A DNA stretch of 64,000 nucleotides from SLSG01 sp964477035 (GTDB lineage: Bacteria > Bacteroidota > Bacteroidia > Bacteroidales > UBA7960). Below the pieces are notes generated by a model that was not told the DNA's origin, did no database searches, and saw only the letters and a program-made list of their open reading frames with translations. Positions 24,437 to 35,111 of this stretch are shown piece after piece. Position 1 is the first letter of the stretch. The number at the start of each line of letters is the position of its first letter. Position numbers and translations under genes: made by a program. The DNA is taken from assembly GCA_964477035.1 (NCBI GenBank), contig CAYZCW010000003.1, positions 186,001-250,000 of the forward strand. Reading direction: 5' to 3'.

Positions 24437-25321
24437 ATGAAAAAAGCCATACTTGCCACAGACCTCTCCAAGGCATCCGACCTTTTGATGGAATGCCAGC
24501 ACCAGTTCAGGGCCCTCGGCATCGAGGAGATCATCCTGTTTCACGTGCCCACGATAAGCTTCAACTACATGGAATACAGCGGGTACTCCATGAGGGTGCA
24601 CATAGAGTCACGCATGATCGCCATGAGCAACAAGCTCCGCGAGGCCGGGTTCAGGTCGGACTTCGTATTCAGGGAGGGACTGCCTTCCCAGGAAATCGTG
24701 GACTTCGCCGGAGAGCATCCCGGTGCCCTGGTGATTCTGGGCAGCAAGGGTCAGGGTTTTTTCAAGCGCAACCTGATCGGCAGCACCACCCTGCGCGTGA
24801 TCCAGCAGAGCGTCAACCCCGTCCTGATGATCCGGATCAAAAGCCTGGGGGAAAATGAGCACGGGGAAGTGGTCTGCGGACTGGAGAACCGTGAAATAGC
24901 CAGGCACGGGCTGCTGCTCACCGACTTTTCTGCCAACGCCTCACAAGCCATGGAGTATGCCGGGGAGCACCTGGCAGCCAGGCTGCAGCAGATCACCCTG
25001 ATGCATGTACAGGACCGGGTGGTGATGAAGCACCACGATCCGAAAACCATCGAACGTTTCAACGAGATCGACTCCGCCCGCATGCAGGAGCTGACCGTGC
25101 ACCTGCGGCGCCAGACCCAGGCCCCGGTCCGTTGCGTGCTCGTGGGCGGGGCCGTGGTTCCGGAGATCATGCGGGAGGTGAAACAGCACGACATCAGCCT
25201 GATTGTGAGCGGCACCCATGGGAAAGGGTATTTTTCCGATATGGTGCTGGGCAGCACGGTGTTCGCCATCATCCAGCTCGTGGAGTCCAACTGCCTGATC
25301 GTTCCCGGCCGGGGAGAATAA
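24437..25321 (+). CDS. Tandem-domain universal stress protein
   Basis: A 294-residue cytoplasmic protein with two Usp domains (about 1-140 and 150-294). Each has the ATP-binding glycine pattern: GSKGQGFFKRNLIGSTT near 103 and GTHGKGYFSDMVLGSTV near 263. Tandem Usps bind ATP and modulate stress survival; no specific partner is known here. The start is the ATG at 24437, preceded by an AT-rich stretch containing TATATTTA at 24389-24396 (one mismatch from the -7 box). It is monocistronic as far as can be seen. Confidence 0.92.
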   Translation: MKKAILATDLSKASDLLMECQHQFRALGIEEIILFHVPTISFNYMEYSGYSMRVHIESRMIAMSNKLREAGFRSDFVFREGLPSQEIVDFAGEHPGALVILGSKGQGFFKRNLIGSTTLRVIQQSVNPVLMIRIKSLGENEHGEVVCGLENREIARHGLLLTDFSANASQAMEYAGEHLAARLQQITLMHVQDRVVMKHHDPKTIERFNEIDSARMQELTVHLRRQTQAPVRCVLVGGAVVPEIMREVKQHDISLIVSGTHGKGYFSDMVLGSTVFAIIQLVESNCLIVPGRGE

Positions 25322-25418
25322 GGCCGGGGGGGCGGCATGTTTTAGATTATTTAACCAAACCCTTCCGGGAATTTCCGGCAGAATCCCCTAAGTTTGGAGA
25401 AGGACAATCCCACATCCC

Positions 25419-26195
25419 TTGAGACGATTTGGCTTCACCGGTATCCTCCTGTTCAGCAGCGCATTGCTTTTTGGGCAGCCGCCCTTGAAAACGAATGGCC
25501 AGCCCCGGCCCATCCTGCACGGGGTGGTCATCGGCCAGTCCGACTCCCTGCCCATCCCCCATGCCCATATCATTAACCTGAGCCGGGCCAGGGGTACGGC
25601 AGCCGACGAACAGGGCCGGTTTGCCCTCCCCGTTTCGCCAGGAGACCATCTGCGGTTTCAGTCGGTGGGCTTCGATTCACTTTCCCTGGCAGTGACAAAG
25701 GACCTGTTGTCGGATAGCGACAGCCTCGTGGTGATCCTCCCGGAGAAGATCACCGAACTGCCTGGGGTGACGGTCTGGCCATACGCCACCTTTGCCGAGT
25801 TCAGGCATGCCTTCCTGAATTTCAAAGACCCGGAACCGGAACTTTCCCTGCATTTGCCCGAGCTGAGCTACCAGGTATCCCCGGAAGACCGCCCCCCCGG
25901 ACTGGGGGTGGTCATCCCGGGCCCCATCACCTTCCTGTATGAACAATTCAGCCGGCGGGGCCGGTCGGAAAGAAACTACCAGCGCGTGCTGGCAGAGGAG
26001 GCGTTTGCCCGCCGTGCGGCCCGTGTGGTGAACCCCGACGTGGTGCGGGAACTCACCGGCTTGCAGGACGAGGAGGAAATCCATGCCTTTCTGTTGTTCT
26101 GCGGGATGAGCCATGAGTACATTGCCAACGCCAGGGAATCCGAAGTCTACCAGCAAATCCTGCATTGCTACCGGCAATATTCGGCAGGAAATTAA
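25419..26195 (+). CDS. Secreted carboxypeptidase-like regulatory domain protein, TTG start
   Basis: A 258-residue exported protein. The signal peptide MRRFGFTGILLFSSALLFGQ is read from a TTG codon at 25419; no ATG gives this signal, and GGAGAAGG lies about 15 bases upstream. A CarboxypepD_reg-like beta-sandwich (about 33-115; ILHGVVIGQSDSLPIPHAHIIN, FRFQSVGFDSL-type) follows. The C-terminal half is helical and charged without a recognised family. Proteins of this layout are common in Bacteroidota envelopes; the function is unknown. Translation from a TTG may lower expression. Confidence 0.72.
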   Translation: MRRFGFTGILLFSSALLFGQPPLKTNGQPRPILHGVVIGQSDSLPIPHAHIINLSRARGTAADEQGRFALPVSPGDHLRFQSVGFDSLSLAVTKDLLSDSDSLVVILPEKITELPGVTVWPYATFAEFRHAFLNFKDPEPELSLHLPELSYQVSPEDRPPGLGVVIPGPITFLYEQFSRRGRSERNYQRVLAEEAFARRAARVVNPDVVRELTGLQDEEEIHAFLLFCGMSHEYIANARESEVYQQILHCYRQYSAGN

Positions 26196-26217
26196 GCCAT
26201 CCGGAATTTATTTTTAA

Positions 26218-26265
26218 AAACAACTATTTTTTTAGTTGTTTAACTATTTATTTAGTTTATATTTG
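26218..26265 (+). promoter_or_regulatory. Promoter with two overlapping operator dyads for the M56 gene
   Basis: The -7 box TATATTTG (26258-26265) is a perfect TAnnTTTG. GTTG at 26235-26238 lies exactly 19 bases upstream as a -33-like box. Dyad 1 is AAACAACTA (26218-26226), six T's, TAGTTGTTT (26233-26241). Dyad 2 is AACTA (26242-26246), N6, TAGTT (26253-26257). Both have AACTA-N6-TAGTT cores with centres 20 bp apart, two helical turns. They cover the -33 box and the spacer, as expected for a repressor. Confidence 0.75.
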
Positions 26266-26313
26266 CAATCGGGATTTGCATCAGGCGTTCTCCTTAAAAA
26301 ATAAATTTATCCG

Positions 26314-26331
26314 ACAACTAAGATTTTAGAT
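26314..26331 (+). promoter_or_regulatory. Third, imperfect operator-like dyad in the M56 leader
   Basis: ACAACTA (26314-26320), N6, TAGAT (26327-26331). It keeps the AACTA-N6-TAGnT spacing of the two upstream dyads with one mismatch, and lies downstream of the predicted transcription start. Confidence 0.4.
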
Positions 26332-26378
26332 GGTTCTGGCAGGGTTTATGATGGGCTTGTAAGAAAAAACCAACCACT

Positions 26379-27683
26379 ATGGAAGCATTTGCCCTTTATG
26401 TGTTTCGCGCATCCGTCTACCTGCTGGTATTTGCCCTGGGGTACCACCTGCTCTTCCGCAGGGATGACCGGCATGGCTTCGGACGCTTTTTCATCCTGGG
26501 CTCCTTTGCCTTGTCCCTGCTCCTGGCCGGCCTTCCCTGGCTGCCGTTTGTCCGTTCCCTGTCGCAGGCGGCCGCCACACAGGCCATCACCCTGCCCGAG
26601 TTTGTCATTCAGGCCTCGGAAGAAACCAACAGCCTGTCCCACGACCTGGCGGAACGCCTGGCCGGCATGAGCCAGCTGACATTTCTTCTCAGCCTGACCA
26701 GCCTGCTGTTCCTGATGGGCACTTTCGCGGGACTCGCCCGCATCGGCTGGCTGATCCACCGCCACCCGGCCATGCCGAGGGACGGCATGCGGGTGGTGTT
26801 GTTCAACGACCCCGCCAGCACTTTTTCATTTTTCAGGTACGTTTTCGTTCCCCGGCAAATATTACACCATGACCATTTCCCGCGCATCCTGGCCCACGAA
26901 AAGGCCCATTGGGAACTCCGGCATTCGTATGACATCCTCTTTCTGGAGGCCTTGCGCATGGTGTTCTGGTTCCATCCAGCCTATTATTACCTGAAACGGG
27001 AGCTGAAGGCCCGGCACGAATACCAGGCAGACCGTATTGCCTGCCAAAGCATCCCGGCAGCCGATTACCAGCAGGCACTGCTGGAGTACAGCCTGGGCGG
27101 CATGCTGGTTCCGCTCACAAACCCCTTCAATGTATCACCCATAAAAAAGCGAATCATGATGATGAACCAAAAAACCCATTTGAGAAGCAGCCGCATCCTG
27201 CTGAAAACATTGCTCTTTTTGCCATTCCTGCTCGCCGCGGTGGCCTTCCAATCCTGCCAGGAACAACCGTCGGCTGAAAGCGTCCTGCCGGAAGCCGCTC
27301 CCGAAGCGGAAGCAGCCCCCGTGAAAGTCAGCGGGGATGTGTTTATGGTCGTGGAAACCCCTCCGGCTTTCCCGGGCGGGGAAGAGGCCCGCATCCGTTA
27401 CCTGCAGGAAACCCTCCGCTACCCGAAAGAAGCACGGGACGCGGGTGAACAGGGCACGGTTTTTGTTACTTTCGTGATCACGAATGACGGCCGGATCGCC
27501 GATGCCAGGGTACTTCGCGGGGTCAGTCCCGCCCTGGACGAGGAAGCCCTCCGGGTCGTCCGGATGATGCCCGCCTGGGAACCAGGCCAGCAGAGGGGCG
27601 AAAAGGTGAACGTGCAGTTCAATATGCCCATCCGGTTTGTACTCCGCGACGACCCCAAGCAGACCGTCATCGTAGTGGAATAG
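26379..27683 (+). CDS. BlaR1-type M56 metallopeptidase with TonB C-terminal domain
   Basis: A 434-residue inner-membrane protein. Three or four N-terminal helices surround an M56 zinc peptidase with H173EKAH177 and a downstream ARHEYQADR segment. Another helix (about 275-290) ends in QSCQ. The C-terminal about 100 residues form a TonB-C domain (PPAFPGGEEA, GTVFVTFVITNDGRIADARVLRG, MPIRFVL). In Bacteroidota such proteins are BlaR1/TonB-like sensors normally paired with a BlaI-family repressor gene next door. No such gene is present in this window, although the promoter carries well-formed dyads. The start at 26379 is the only suitable ATG. Confidence 0.92.
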   Translation: MEAFALYVFRASVYLLVFALGYHLLFRRDDRHGFGRFFILGSFALSLLLAGLPWLPFVRSLSQAAATQAITLPEFVIQASEETNSLSHDLAERLAGMSQLTFLLSLTSLLFLMGTFAGLARIGWLIHRHPAMPRDGMRVVLFNDPASTFSFFRYVFVPRQILHHDHFPRILAHEKAHWELRHSYDILFLEALRMVFWFHPAYYYLKRELKARHEYQADRIACQSIPAADYQQALLEYSLGGMLVPLTNPFNVSPIKKRIMMMNQKTHLRSSRILLKTLLFLPFLLAAVAFQSCQEQPSAESVLPEAAPEAEAAPVKVSGDVFMVVETPPAFPGGEEARIRYLQETLRYPKEARDAGEQGTVFVTFVITNDGRIADARVLRGVSPALDEEALRVVRMMPAWEPGQQRGEKVNVQFNMPIRFVLRDDPKQTVIVVE

Positions 27684-27712
27684 GTTATACACACGCAAAG
27701 TACCCAAAGAAA

Positions 27713-27757
27713 GACCGCCCCCGATCCGGACCCCCGGACCAGGGGCGGTCCTTTTTT
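27713..27757 (+). terminator. Intrinsic terminator after the M56 gene
   Basis: GACCGCCCC (27713-27721) pairs with GGGGCGGTC (27742-27750), with a nested TCCGG/CCGGA hairpin in the loop, and is followed by six T's (27752-27757). Confidence 0.85.
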
Positions 27758-27789
27758 ATGGGTCCCCTGCACTTTTACCCGATTCTTCC

Positions 27790-27797
27790 TACCTTTG
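27790..27797 (+). promoter_or_regulatory. Candidate -7 promoter element for aspS
   Basis: TACCTTTG is an exact TAnnTTTG match 22 bases before the aspS ATG and just after a terminator, so a new transcript is expected here. The -33 position lacks TTTG. Confidence 0.5.
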
Positions 27798-27818
27798 CCC
27801 TCTGAAATACAGACCGAC

Positions 27819-29579
<1,761 letters not shown>

Positions 29580-29609
29580 CATCCTTCACCCAACCAATGA
29601 TTCCGCAAG

Positions 29610-31556
29610 GTGATCTCCCTGAATAACCTGTCTGTCCAGTTCTCCGGAACCTACCTGTTCGAGAACGTGTCCTTCATCATCAACAAGAGGGACCGCATCG
29701 GACTGGTGGGCAAGAACGGGGCGGGCAAGACCACCCTGATGCGCATCATCACCGGCCAGCTCCAGCCCGAAGGCGGGAGCGTGTCTTTGCCCTCTGGCGC
29801 CAGCATCGGCTACCTACCCCAGGAGATGCAGCTGCGAAGCAGGAAGCCCGTTCTGGAAGAGGCCCTGGAGGCCTTCACCGAGCTCCGCGGCCTGGAGAAA
29901 AAGATCCGGAAGCTGTCGGACGAGCTGGCCGCACGCACCGACTACCACAGCGAGGGGTACCACGAACTGGCCGCCAGGCTGGCCGAGGCCGCCGAGCGGC
30001 ACGACCTGCTGGGAGGGGGGAGCGGGGAGGCCAGGGCGGAACGGGTGCTCGTGGGACTGGGTTTCATGCGACAGGACCTGCAGCGGCCGCTGTCGGAATT
30101 CAGCGGGGGCTGGCAGATGCGGGTGGAGCTGGCCAAGATCCTGCTGAAGCGCCCCGACCTGATCCTGCTGGATGAGCCCACCAACCACCTCGACATCGAA
30201 TCCATCCAATGGCTGGAAGGCTTCCTGCAGGAATATCCCGGGGCGGTCATGCTGGTGTCGCACGACCGGGCCTTCCTGGACAACATCACCGAACGCACCA
30301 TCGAGGTGTCGATGGGCAAGGTGTACGACTACAAGGTGTGCTATTCGGATTATGAGATGCTGCGTGAGGAACGTCTCCAGCAGGAAATGGCGGCTTACAG
30401 CAACCAGCAGCGGCAGATCGCCCAGGTGGAACGATTCATCACCCGCTTCCGGGCAAAGAACACCAAGGCCCGGCAGGTGCAATCCAAGATCCGGATGCTC
30501 GAAAAAATGGAGAAGGTGGAGGTGGAAGCCATCGACACCTCAGCCATTCATTTCCGTTTTCCGGATCCCCCTCCCTGCGGCAAGGTCGCCCTGGAAGCGC
30601 AAGACATCCGCAAGAGCTATGGCAGCCATCTGGTGCTCGACGGACTGCATTTCATGGTCGCGCGGGGGGAGCGCATCGCCTTCGTGGGCCGGAACGGGGA
30701 GGGAAAAACCACCCTCTCCCGCATCATCATCGGAGACCTGGAGCACCAGGGGAGCCTGAGGCTGGGGCATAATGTCCGCATCGGCTATTATGCCCAGAAC
30801 CAATCAGAATACCTGGATCCGGAAAAGACGGTGTTCGAGACCATGGATGATGCCGCCCGGGGGGATGCGCGCAGGCAGGTACGCAACATCCTGGGAGGCT
30901 TTCTGTTCGGGGGAGAAGATATCGACAAGAAGGTGAAGGTTCTCTCGGGGGGCGAGAAGGCCCGGCTGGCCATTGCCCGACTCCTTCTGGAGCCGGTCAA
31001 CCTGCTGGTGCTGGACGAACCCACCAACCACCTGGACATGCGTTCCAAGGACATCCTGAAAAGCGCCCTCCTGCAATTCGGGGGCACCATCATCCTGGTG
31101 TCGCACGACAGGGACTTTTTGCAGGGGCTGACCGGCAAGGTGTTTGAGTTCCGCGACAAGAAGGTCCGCGAGTTTATCGGCGATGTGTACGACTTCATTG
31201 AGACGCGGCAGATCGACACCCTCAGCCAGCTCGAATCCAGGGCCCGGCAAAATGACAGCAGCCCGTCAGCTCAGGAGGCCGGCAACAAGAGAGACTGGGA
31301 AGAGAAAAAGCAACAGGAAAGCCGGCTGCGCAAGCTGCAGAAAAAAGTGGCGGAGGCCGAGAAGGCGATCGAGGCCCTGGAGAAAAAAATCGCCTCCCTG
31401 GAAGAGGCACTGGCCGACCCCGGCCTGGATCCGGAGCGGCTGCAAAGCGGAGAGCTGTTCTCCTCTTACGAAAAGGCCAGAAAGAAACTGCAGGAGCAGG
31501 AGCGGCTGTGGGAAGAGGCCGGTCAGGAGCTGGAATCCTTTACAAACAGGAAGTAG
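29610..31556 (+). CDS. ABC-F family ATPase, GTG start
   Basis: A 648-residue soluble protein with two ABC cassettes and no membrane segments. Cassette 1 has GLVGKNGAGKTTL and FSGGWQMRVELA with LLDEPTNHLD. Cassette 2 has AFVGRNGEGKTTL and LSGGEKARLAIA with LVLDEPTNHLD. A linker and a charged coiled-coil C-terminal domain (about 560-645) follow, as in Uup/YheS-type members. ABC-F proteins act on the ribosome exit or peptidyl-transferase sites. Translation begins at GTG 29610; the nearby ATG at 29597 is out of frame. The last 34 bases overlap the convergent O-antigen ligase-like gene. Confidence 0.93.
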   Translation: MISLNNLSVQFSGTYLFENVSFIINKRDRIGLVGKNGAGKTTLMRIITGQLQPEGGSVSLPSGASIGYLPQEMQLRSRKPVLEEALEAFTELRGLEKKIRKLSDELAARTDYHSEGYHELAARLAEAAERHDLLGGGSGEARAERVLVGLGFMRQDLQRPLSEFSGGWQMRVELAKILLKRPDLILLDEPTNHLDIESIQWLEGFLQEYPGAVMLVSHDRAFLDNITERTIEVSMGKVYDYKVCYSDYEMLREERLQQEMAAYSNQQRQIAQVERFITRFRAKNTKARQVQSKIRMLEKMEKVEVEAIDTSAIHFRFPDPPPCGKVALEAQDIRKSYGSHLVLDGLHFMVARGERIAFVGRNGEGKTTLSRIIIGDLEHQGSLRLGHNVRIGYYAQNQSEYLDPEKTVFETMDDAARGDARRQVRNILGGFLFGGEDIDKKVKVLSGGEKARLAIARLLLEPVNLLVLDEPTNHLDMRSKDILKSALLQFGGTIILVSHDRDFLQGLTGKVFEFRDKKVREFIGDVYDFIETRQIDTLSQLESRARQNDSSPSAQEAGNKRDWEEKKQQESRLRKLQKKVAEAEKAIEALEKKIASLEEALADPGLDPERLQSGELFSSYEKARKKLQEQERLWEEAGQELESFTNRK

Positions 31557-33100
31557 TTATAAAAGAACAAAAAGAAGGTGATCCCTGCCTGGGTCTCCAG
31601 GGTATCGTCCAGCAGCATGGAGGCGAGTACGATGACCAGGAAGGCCACAAAAGGCGCATGGGCAAATCCCCCGAGCCGCCAGGCCGGGTAGAGCACCGCC
31701 CAAAGAAACCAAAGCAGTCCGACGGCCCCGAACAGCACCATCATGCTCAGGTACTGGTTGTGGGGCTTCATTTGGGGCTGGAACACCAGCCGGCTCTGTA
31801 TCTGCTCAAAACCATACGCCATGGCCAGGAGGTAGTCGCCCGTGCCCCAGCCTGTCAGCGGATGCCTTTGAATGGCCTCCCGGGCCGCCTTCCAGTACTC
31901 CAGACGCTGCGAGAGGGTGTGCCCTTCCGGATTCCCTTCCCGCCGGTACTCCCTTAATTCCCAAAATGTCTGGTGTACCCGGATCAAAAGGCCGGGCCAG
32001 CGGAGGTAGTTGTGGTTGGCAATCCCCTGTTCCACCGCCCGGATCTCTTCCTCATCCAGTTGTGCCAGGCCGGCAGCGTCCTTGCGCAGGCCGCGGGAAG
32101 TCATGAAACGGTAGAGGGTATAGCGCAACTCCTGCCCCCTTTCGTCCGGACCGTAATAATCCAGCTCGCTGCGTTGACCCCAGGCGTTTTCAAGTTCCTC
32201 ATCGGCAATGTAGACATACACCAGGTGGCCGTTTTCCCGCAAGCCGATGTGCGGTTCATGCCGGTATGGGTTGCCCAGGGAGGTATGGGTCTCCGGGCTG
32301 TCCAAGGGTTCATCGTGGACCCGGTGCACTGCCAGCCATCCCCAGGCGAGCAGGGAGGCGGTGCCCGCAACCAGAAGGCTCAGCAGGACCAGGGACACGA
32401 GGCGTAGGCGGGGGCTGCCCGCCCACAGGGCCCTTGCCCCCAGCACAAACACGGCGGCCAGCAAGGCCAGAATCCCGGACAGCGATTGCAGCAGCAGCAG
32501 GTAGCCCAGATGCCAGGCAGCCGTGATCAGGCAGGCGTTCTTCCAGAACCGGGGCGACAGGCCCAGCGGCCGGCCCTCAAAAGACACCCTTAACCCGGTC
32601 CAGGCCAGGGCCAGCACCGAAAAGGCGGCCATCAGGCCAACCCGTATATGCGACACGAAAGGGGAAAGCTCCCGAAAATCCTGCACGCCCCCGGCCGCCA
32701 GCAGGCCCAGGCTGATGAACGAGAGCACCGTGAGCGAGGCCGAGAAAACCAGCAGCAGCCATTTTTTGCTGCCCCGCGGCAAGGGCGGGGAGGCCGTGAT
32801 GAAAAAGACCAGGGTGAGCAGGGGCAGCTTGTTGAGCCACATGCCGAAGGCAAAGGACTTGTCCGACGACCAAAAAAAACCCAGGAGGTACAACAGGTAG
32901 AGGCTGGAAAATGCCCATGCGGCCCGGTTGGAGGCAAAGGCTGCAAGGCCGCGGCGGTAACCGCCCCGCAGCAGCCAGTTGGCGGCGACCACCAGCTGGC
33001 CCACACTCATGAAATAGACGGACACCGGCAGGGAGGCGGCCATCAGGGCCAGTCCGCCGGCATGGATCAGGTCGTGCGTCCGTTCCCTGCTGCCCGGCAT
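31523..33100 (-). CDS. O-antigen ligase/polymerase-like membrane protein (Wzy_C)
   Basis: A 525-residue protein with about ten transmembrane helices and a large periplasmic loop (about 255-410). The Wzy_C/WaaL signature is seen in RLEYWKAAREAIQRHPLTGWGTGD and KPHNQYLSM. Family members join or polymerise surface polysaccharide on the periplasmic face. The ATG at 33100 is one base after the S41 protease stop and is preferred to the in-frame ATG at 33145, which would overlap that gene. Its 3' end overlaps the convergent ABC-F gene by 34 bases. Confidence 0.83.
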   Translation of the reverse strand: MPGSRERTHDLIHAGGLALMAASLPVSVYFMSVGQLVVAANWLLRGGYRRGLAAFASNRAAWAFSSLYLLYLLGFFWSSDKSFAFGMWLNKLPLLTLVFFITASPPLPRGSKKWLLLVFSASLTVLSFISLGLLAAGGVQDFRELSPFVSHIRVGLMAAFSVLALAWTGLRVSFEGRPLGLSPRFWKNACLITAAWHLGYLLLLQSLSGILALLAAVFVLGARALWAGSPRLRLVSLVLLSLLVAGTASLLAWGWLAVHRVHDEPLDSPETHTSLGNPYRHEPHIGLRENGHLVYVYIADEELENAWGQRSELDYYGPDERGQELRYTLYRFMTSRGLRKDAAGLAQLDEEEIRAVEQGIANHNYLRWPGLLIRVHQTFWELREYRREGNPEGHTLSQRLEYWKAAREAIQRHPLTGWGTGDYLLAMAYGFEQIQSRLVFQPQMKPHNQYLSMMVLFGAVGLLWFLWAVLYPAWRLGGFAHAPFVAFLVIVLASMLLDDTLETQAGITFFLFFYNYFLFVKDSSS

Positions 33101-33101
33101 C

Positions 33102-34772
33102 TTACCTGCGGGCAAGGATGGTCTGGTAACGCGCATTCTCGGCAAACAGCCGGAGGGCCTCCTCCACTTCGGGATCGGACGTCAGGGCGGCCTTTACGCG
33201 GCCCTTCTGGAAGTAATAGCGTGTGGCAATCTCTTCTTTGAGGATCTGGCTGATCTCGGGACGGTAAGTGGCCAGGTCGGCATCCTTGTCATGCAACAGG
33301 CTTTGGTGCAGCTGTTGGAATTCCTTCTCGATCGACTCGAAATACTGCTCCTGCCGGGCTGCTTCCTTCAGACGTTCCAGCCTTCGCTCGCTCTCGGTGG
33401 TGTATTCGAATCCCCTGCGGTCGAGGAAGGCCACGAAGTCGGCATAGATCTCATCGGTGATCTCAAACGCCTCCGGGGGAGGAATGGAAGGGTGCTTGCG
33501 GTGAAAGTAGTTGGCATAGTCGAAAATCTGGAACTGGGTCAGCAGGGCGATGGTCACCTGCCCGATCTGCCGGGGCGCCACCTGCACATCCGGTTCGATG
33601 CCCCCGCCATCATAAACGGTCCGGCCGTTGCGTGTCGTAAACGGCATTTTAAGGGAATCCGGGATCATGGCCACGCTGCCGTCCTCATTCCGCTGGGCAT
33701 AGTCGATGGCCTGGATGCACCGCCCGCTGGGAATGTAGTATTTGGCGATGGTCACCTTCAGCTGGGTGTTGTAAGACAGGGGCACCACATTCTGCACCAG
33801 GCCTTTGCCGAAAGTACGCTCTCCGAGCACGACACCCCTGTCCAGGTCCTGGATCGCCCCGGCCACGATCTCTGCGGCCGATGCGCTGCGCCGGTCGACC
33901 AGCACCACGAGGGGGATGTCCGGTACGAAGGGGTCATTCAGGGTCTGGTGGGTGGCGTTGCGGTCGGCAAGCCTTCCTTTGGTGCTGACGACCAGCTCGT
34001 TCTTGTCCACGAACAGGTTGGTGATATTGACCGCCTCGTTGAGCAGGCCACCCCCGTTGCCCCTCAGGTCAAGGATCACTTGCTCCGTGGCATGGCTTTC
34101 CTTCAGCTTCCTGATCGCTTCCCGCACCTCGCGTCCTGCATGCTGGGTAAAGCCGGTCAGCTTGATGTAGGCGGTCTTCTCATCCACCATGCCGGCGTAG
34201 GGAATGTTGTCGATGGTGACCACCTGCCGCTGAAACTCCTTCCTGAGGGGCGCCTGCTCTCCCTCGCGTTCCACCAGAAGGGACACGGTGGTGCCAGGCT
34301 GTCCCTGCAACAGGTTGCGCACCTGCTCCTCATCCAGCCCATTGGTATCTTGTCCGTTGACCTCCAGGATCTTGTCGCCTGCCAGCAGGCCAGCCTTGTG
34401 GGCCGGAAAGTTTTCATAGGGCTCGCTGATATACACATGCTCCCCCCTTCGGTGGATCAGGGCCCCGATCCCGCCATACTGCCCGGTGGTCATAAACCGC
34501 ACATCCTCGATCTGCGACTCGGGGATGAAGTTGGTATAGGGATCCAGTGAATACAGCATCTCATCAATGCCTGTCTGGATCAGCTCTGCCGGATTCACAT
34601 CATCCACATAGTTTATCACCAGCTCCCGGAACAGGGAAGAAAAAATATCCAGGTGACGGGCAATTTCAAAGTTTCGGCTCGTGGAGCTGCTGAGTGTGAT
34701 GGCCAGGGAGGCCATGACGAGAACCAGCAGGACCATTTTGAGGGATTTCGGGATTCGTCGGATCGTGTTCAT
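33102..34772 (-). CDS. S41 family C-terminal processing peptidase
   Basis: A 556-residue periplasmic serine protease with an N-terminal membrane anchor or signal (about 10-28). A PDZ domain (about 85-170; GIGALIHRRGEHVYI, AGLLAGDKILEVNG) is followed by the S41 catalytic core. The nucleophile Ser is in DRRSASAAEIVAGA, and the general-base Lys is in GERTFGKGLVQ. Such Ctp proteases trim or degrade periplasmic proteins by recognising C-termini. It is read with the O-antigen ligase-like gene (1-base gap) and follows yidD by 96 bases. Confidence 0.94.
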   Translation of the reverse strand: MNTIRRIPKSLKMVLLVLVMASLAITLSSSTSRNFEIARHLDIFSSLFRELVINYVDDVNPAELIQTGIDEMLYSLDPYTNFIPESQIEDVRFMTTGQYGGIGALIHRRGEHVYISEPYENFPAHKAGLLAGDKILEVNGQDTNGLDEEQVRNLLQGQPGTTVSLLVEREGEQAPLRKEFQRQVVTIDNIPYAGMVDEKTAYIKLTGFTQHAGREVREAIRKLKESHATEQVILDLRGNGGGLLNEAVNITNLFVDKNELVVSTKGRLADRNATHQTLNDPFVPDIPLVVLVDRRSASAAEIVAGAIQDLDRGVVLGERTFGKGLVQNVVPLSYNTQLKVTIAKYYIPSGRCIQAIDYAQRNEDGSVAMIPDSLKMPFTTRNGRTVYDGGGIEPDVQVAPRQIGQVTIALLTQFQIFDYANYFHRKHPSIPPPEAFEITDEIYADFVAFLDRRGFEYTTESERRLERLKEAARQEQYFESIEKEFQQLHQSLLHDKDADLATYRPEISQILKEEIATRYYFQKGRVKAALTSDPEVEEALRLFAENARYQTILARR

Positions 34773-34868
34773 GCTTTTTGATTATTAACACATCTTATGA
34801 TTGGGTTTCCGGGAAAAAGGCGGTGGTGTACACCCCAATGCCCCGGCAGGCTTCAGCCTGTTGCCGGT

Positions 34869-35111
34869 TCAGGGAACGGGGTCGTATCCGCTCCCGCCCC
34901 AGGGGTTGCAGGAAGCAAACCGCTTCAGCGTCAGCCACCCGCCCCTGAAGGGGCCGTGTTTACGAATGGCCTCCAGGCCATATTGTGAGCAGGTCGGGCT
35001 ATACCGGCAGGAAGGGGGCAGGTAAGGAGAAATCGCCCCCTGGTAAAACCGGATCAGCCCGATCATCAGCAGGGCCAGAGCCCGCTTCAGAATATCAACC
35101 ACCTTTTTCAT
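34869..35111 (-). CDS. yidD: Membrane protein insertion efficiency factor YidD
   Basis: An 80-residue protein with one amphipathic/hydrophobic N-terminal segment and the invariant YidD signature SCRYSPTCSQYGLEAIRKHG, then KRFASCNPWGGSGYDPVP. It supports Sec/YidC-dependent membrane protein insertion. A long open frame extends upstream, but the ATG at 35111 gives the normal length. The gene overlaps the end of rnpA by 17 bases, the usual rnpA-yidD linkage. Confidence 0.95.
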   Translation of the reverse strand: MKKVVDILKRALALLMIGLIRFYQGAISPYLPPSCRYSPTCSQYGLEAIRKHGPFRGGWLTLKRFASCNPWGGSGYDPVP

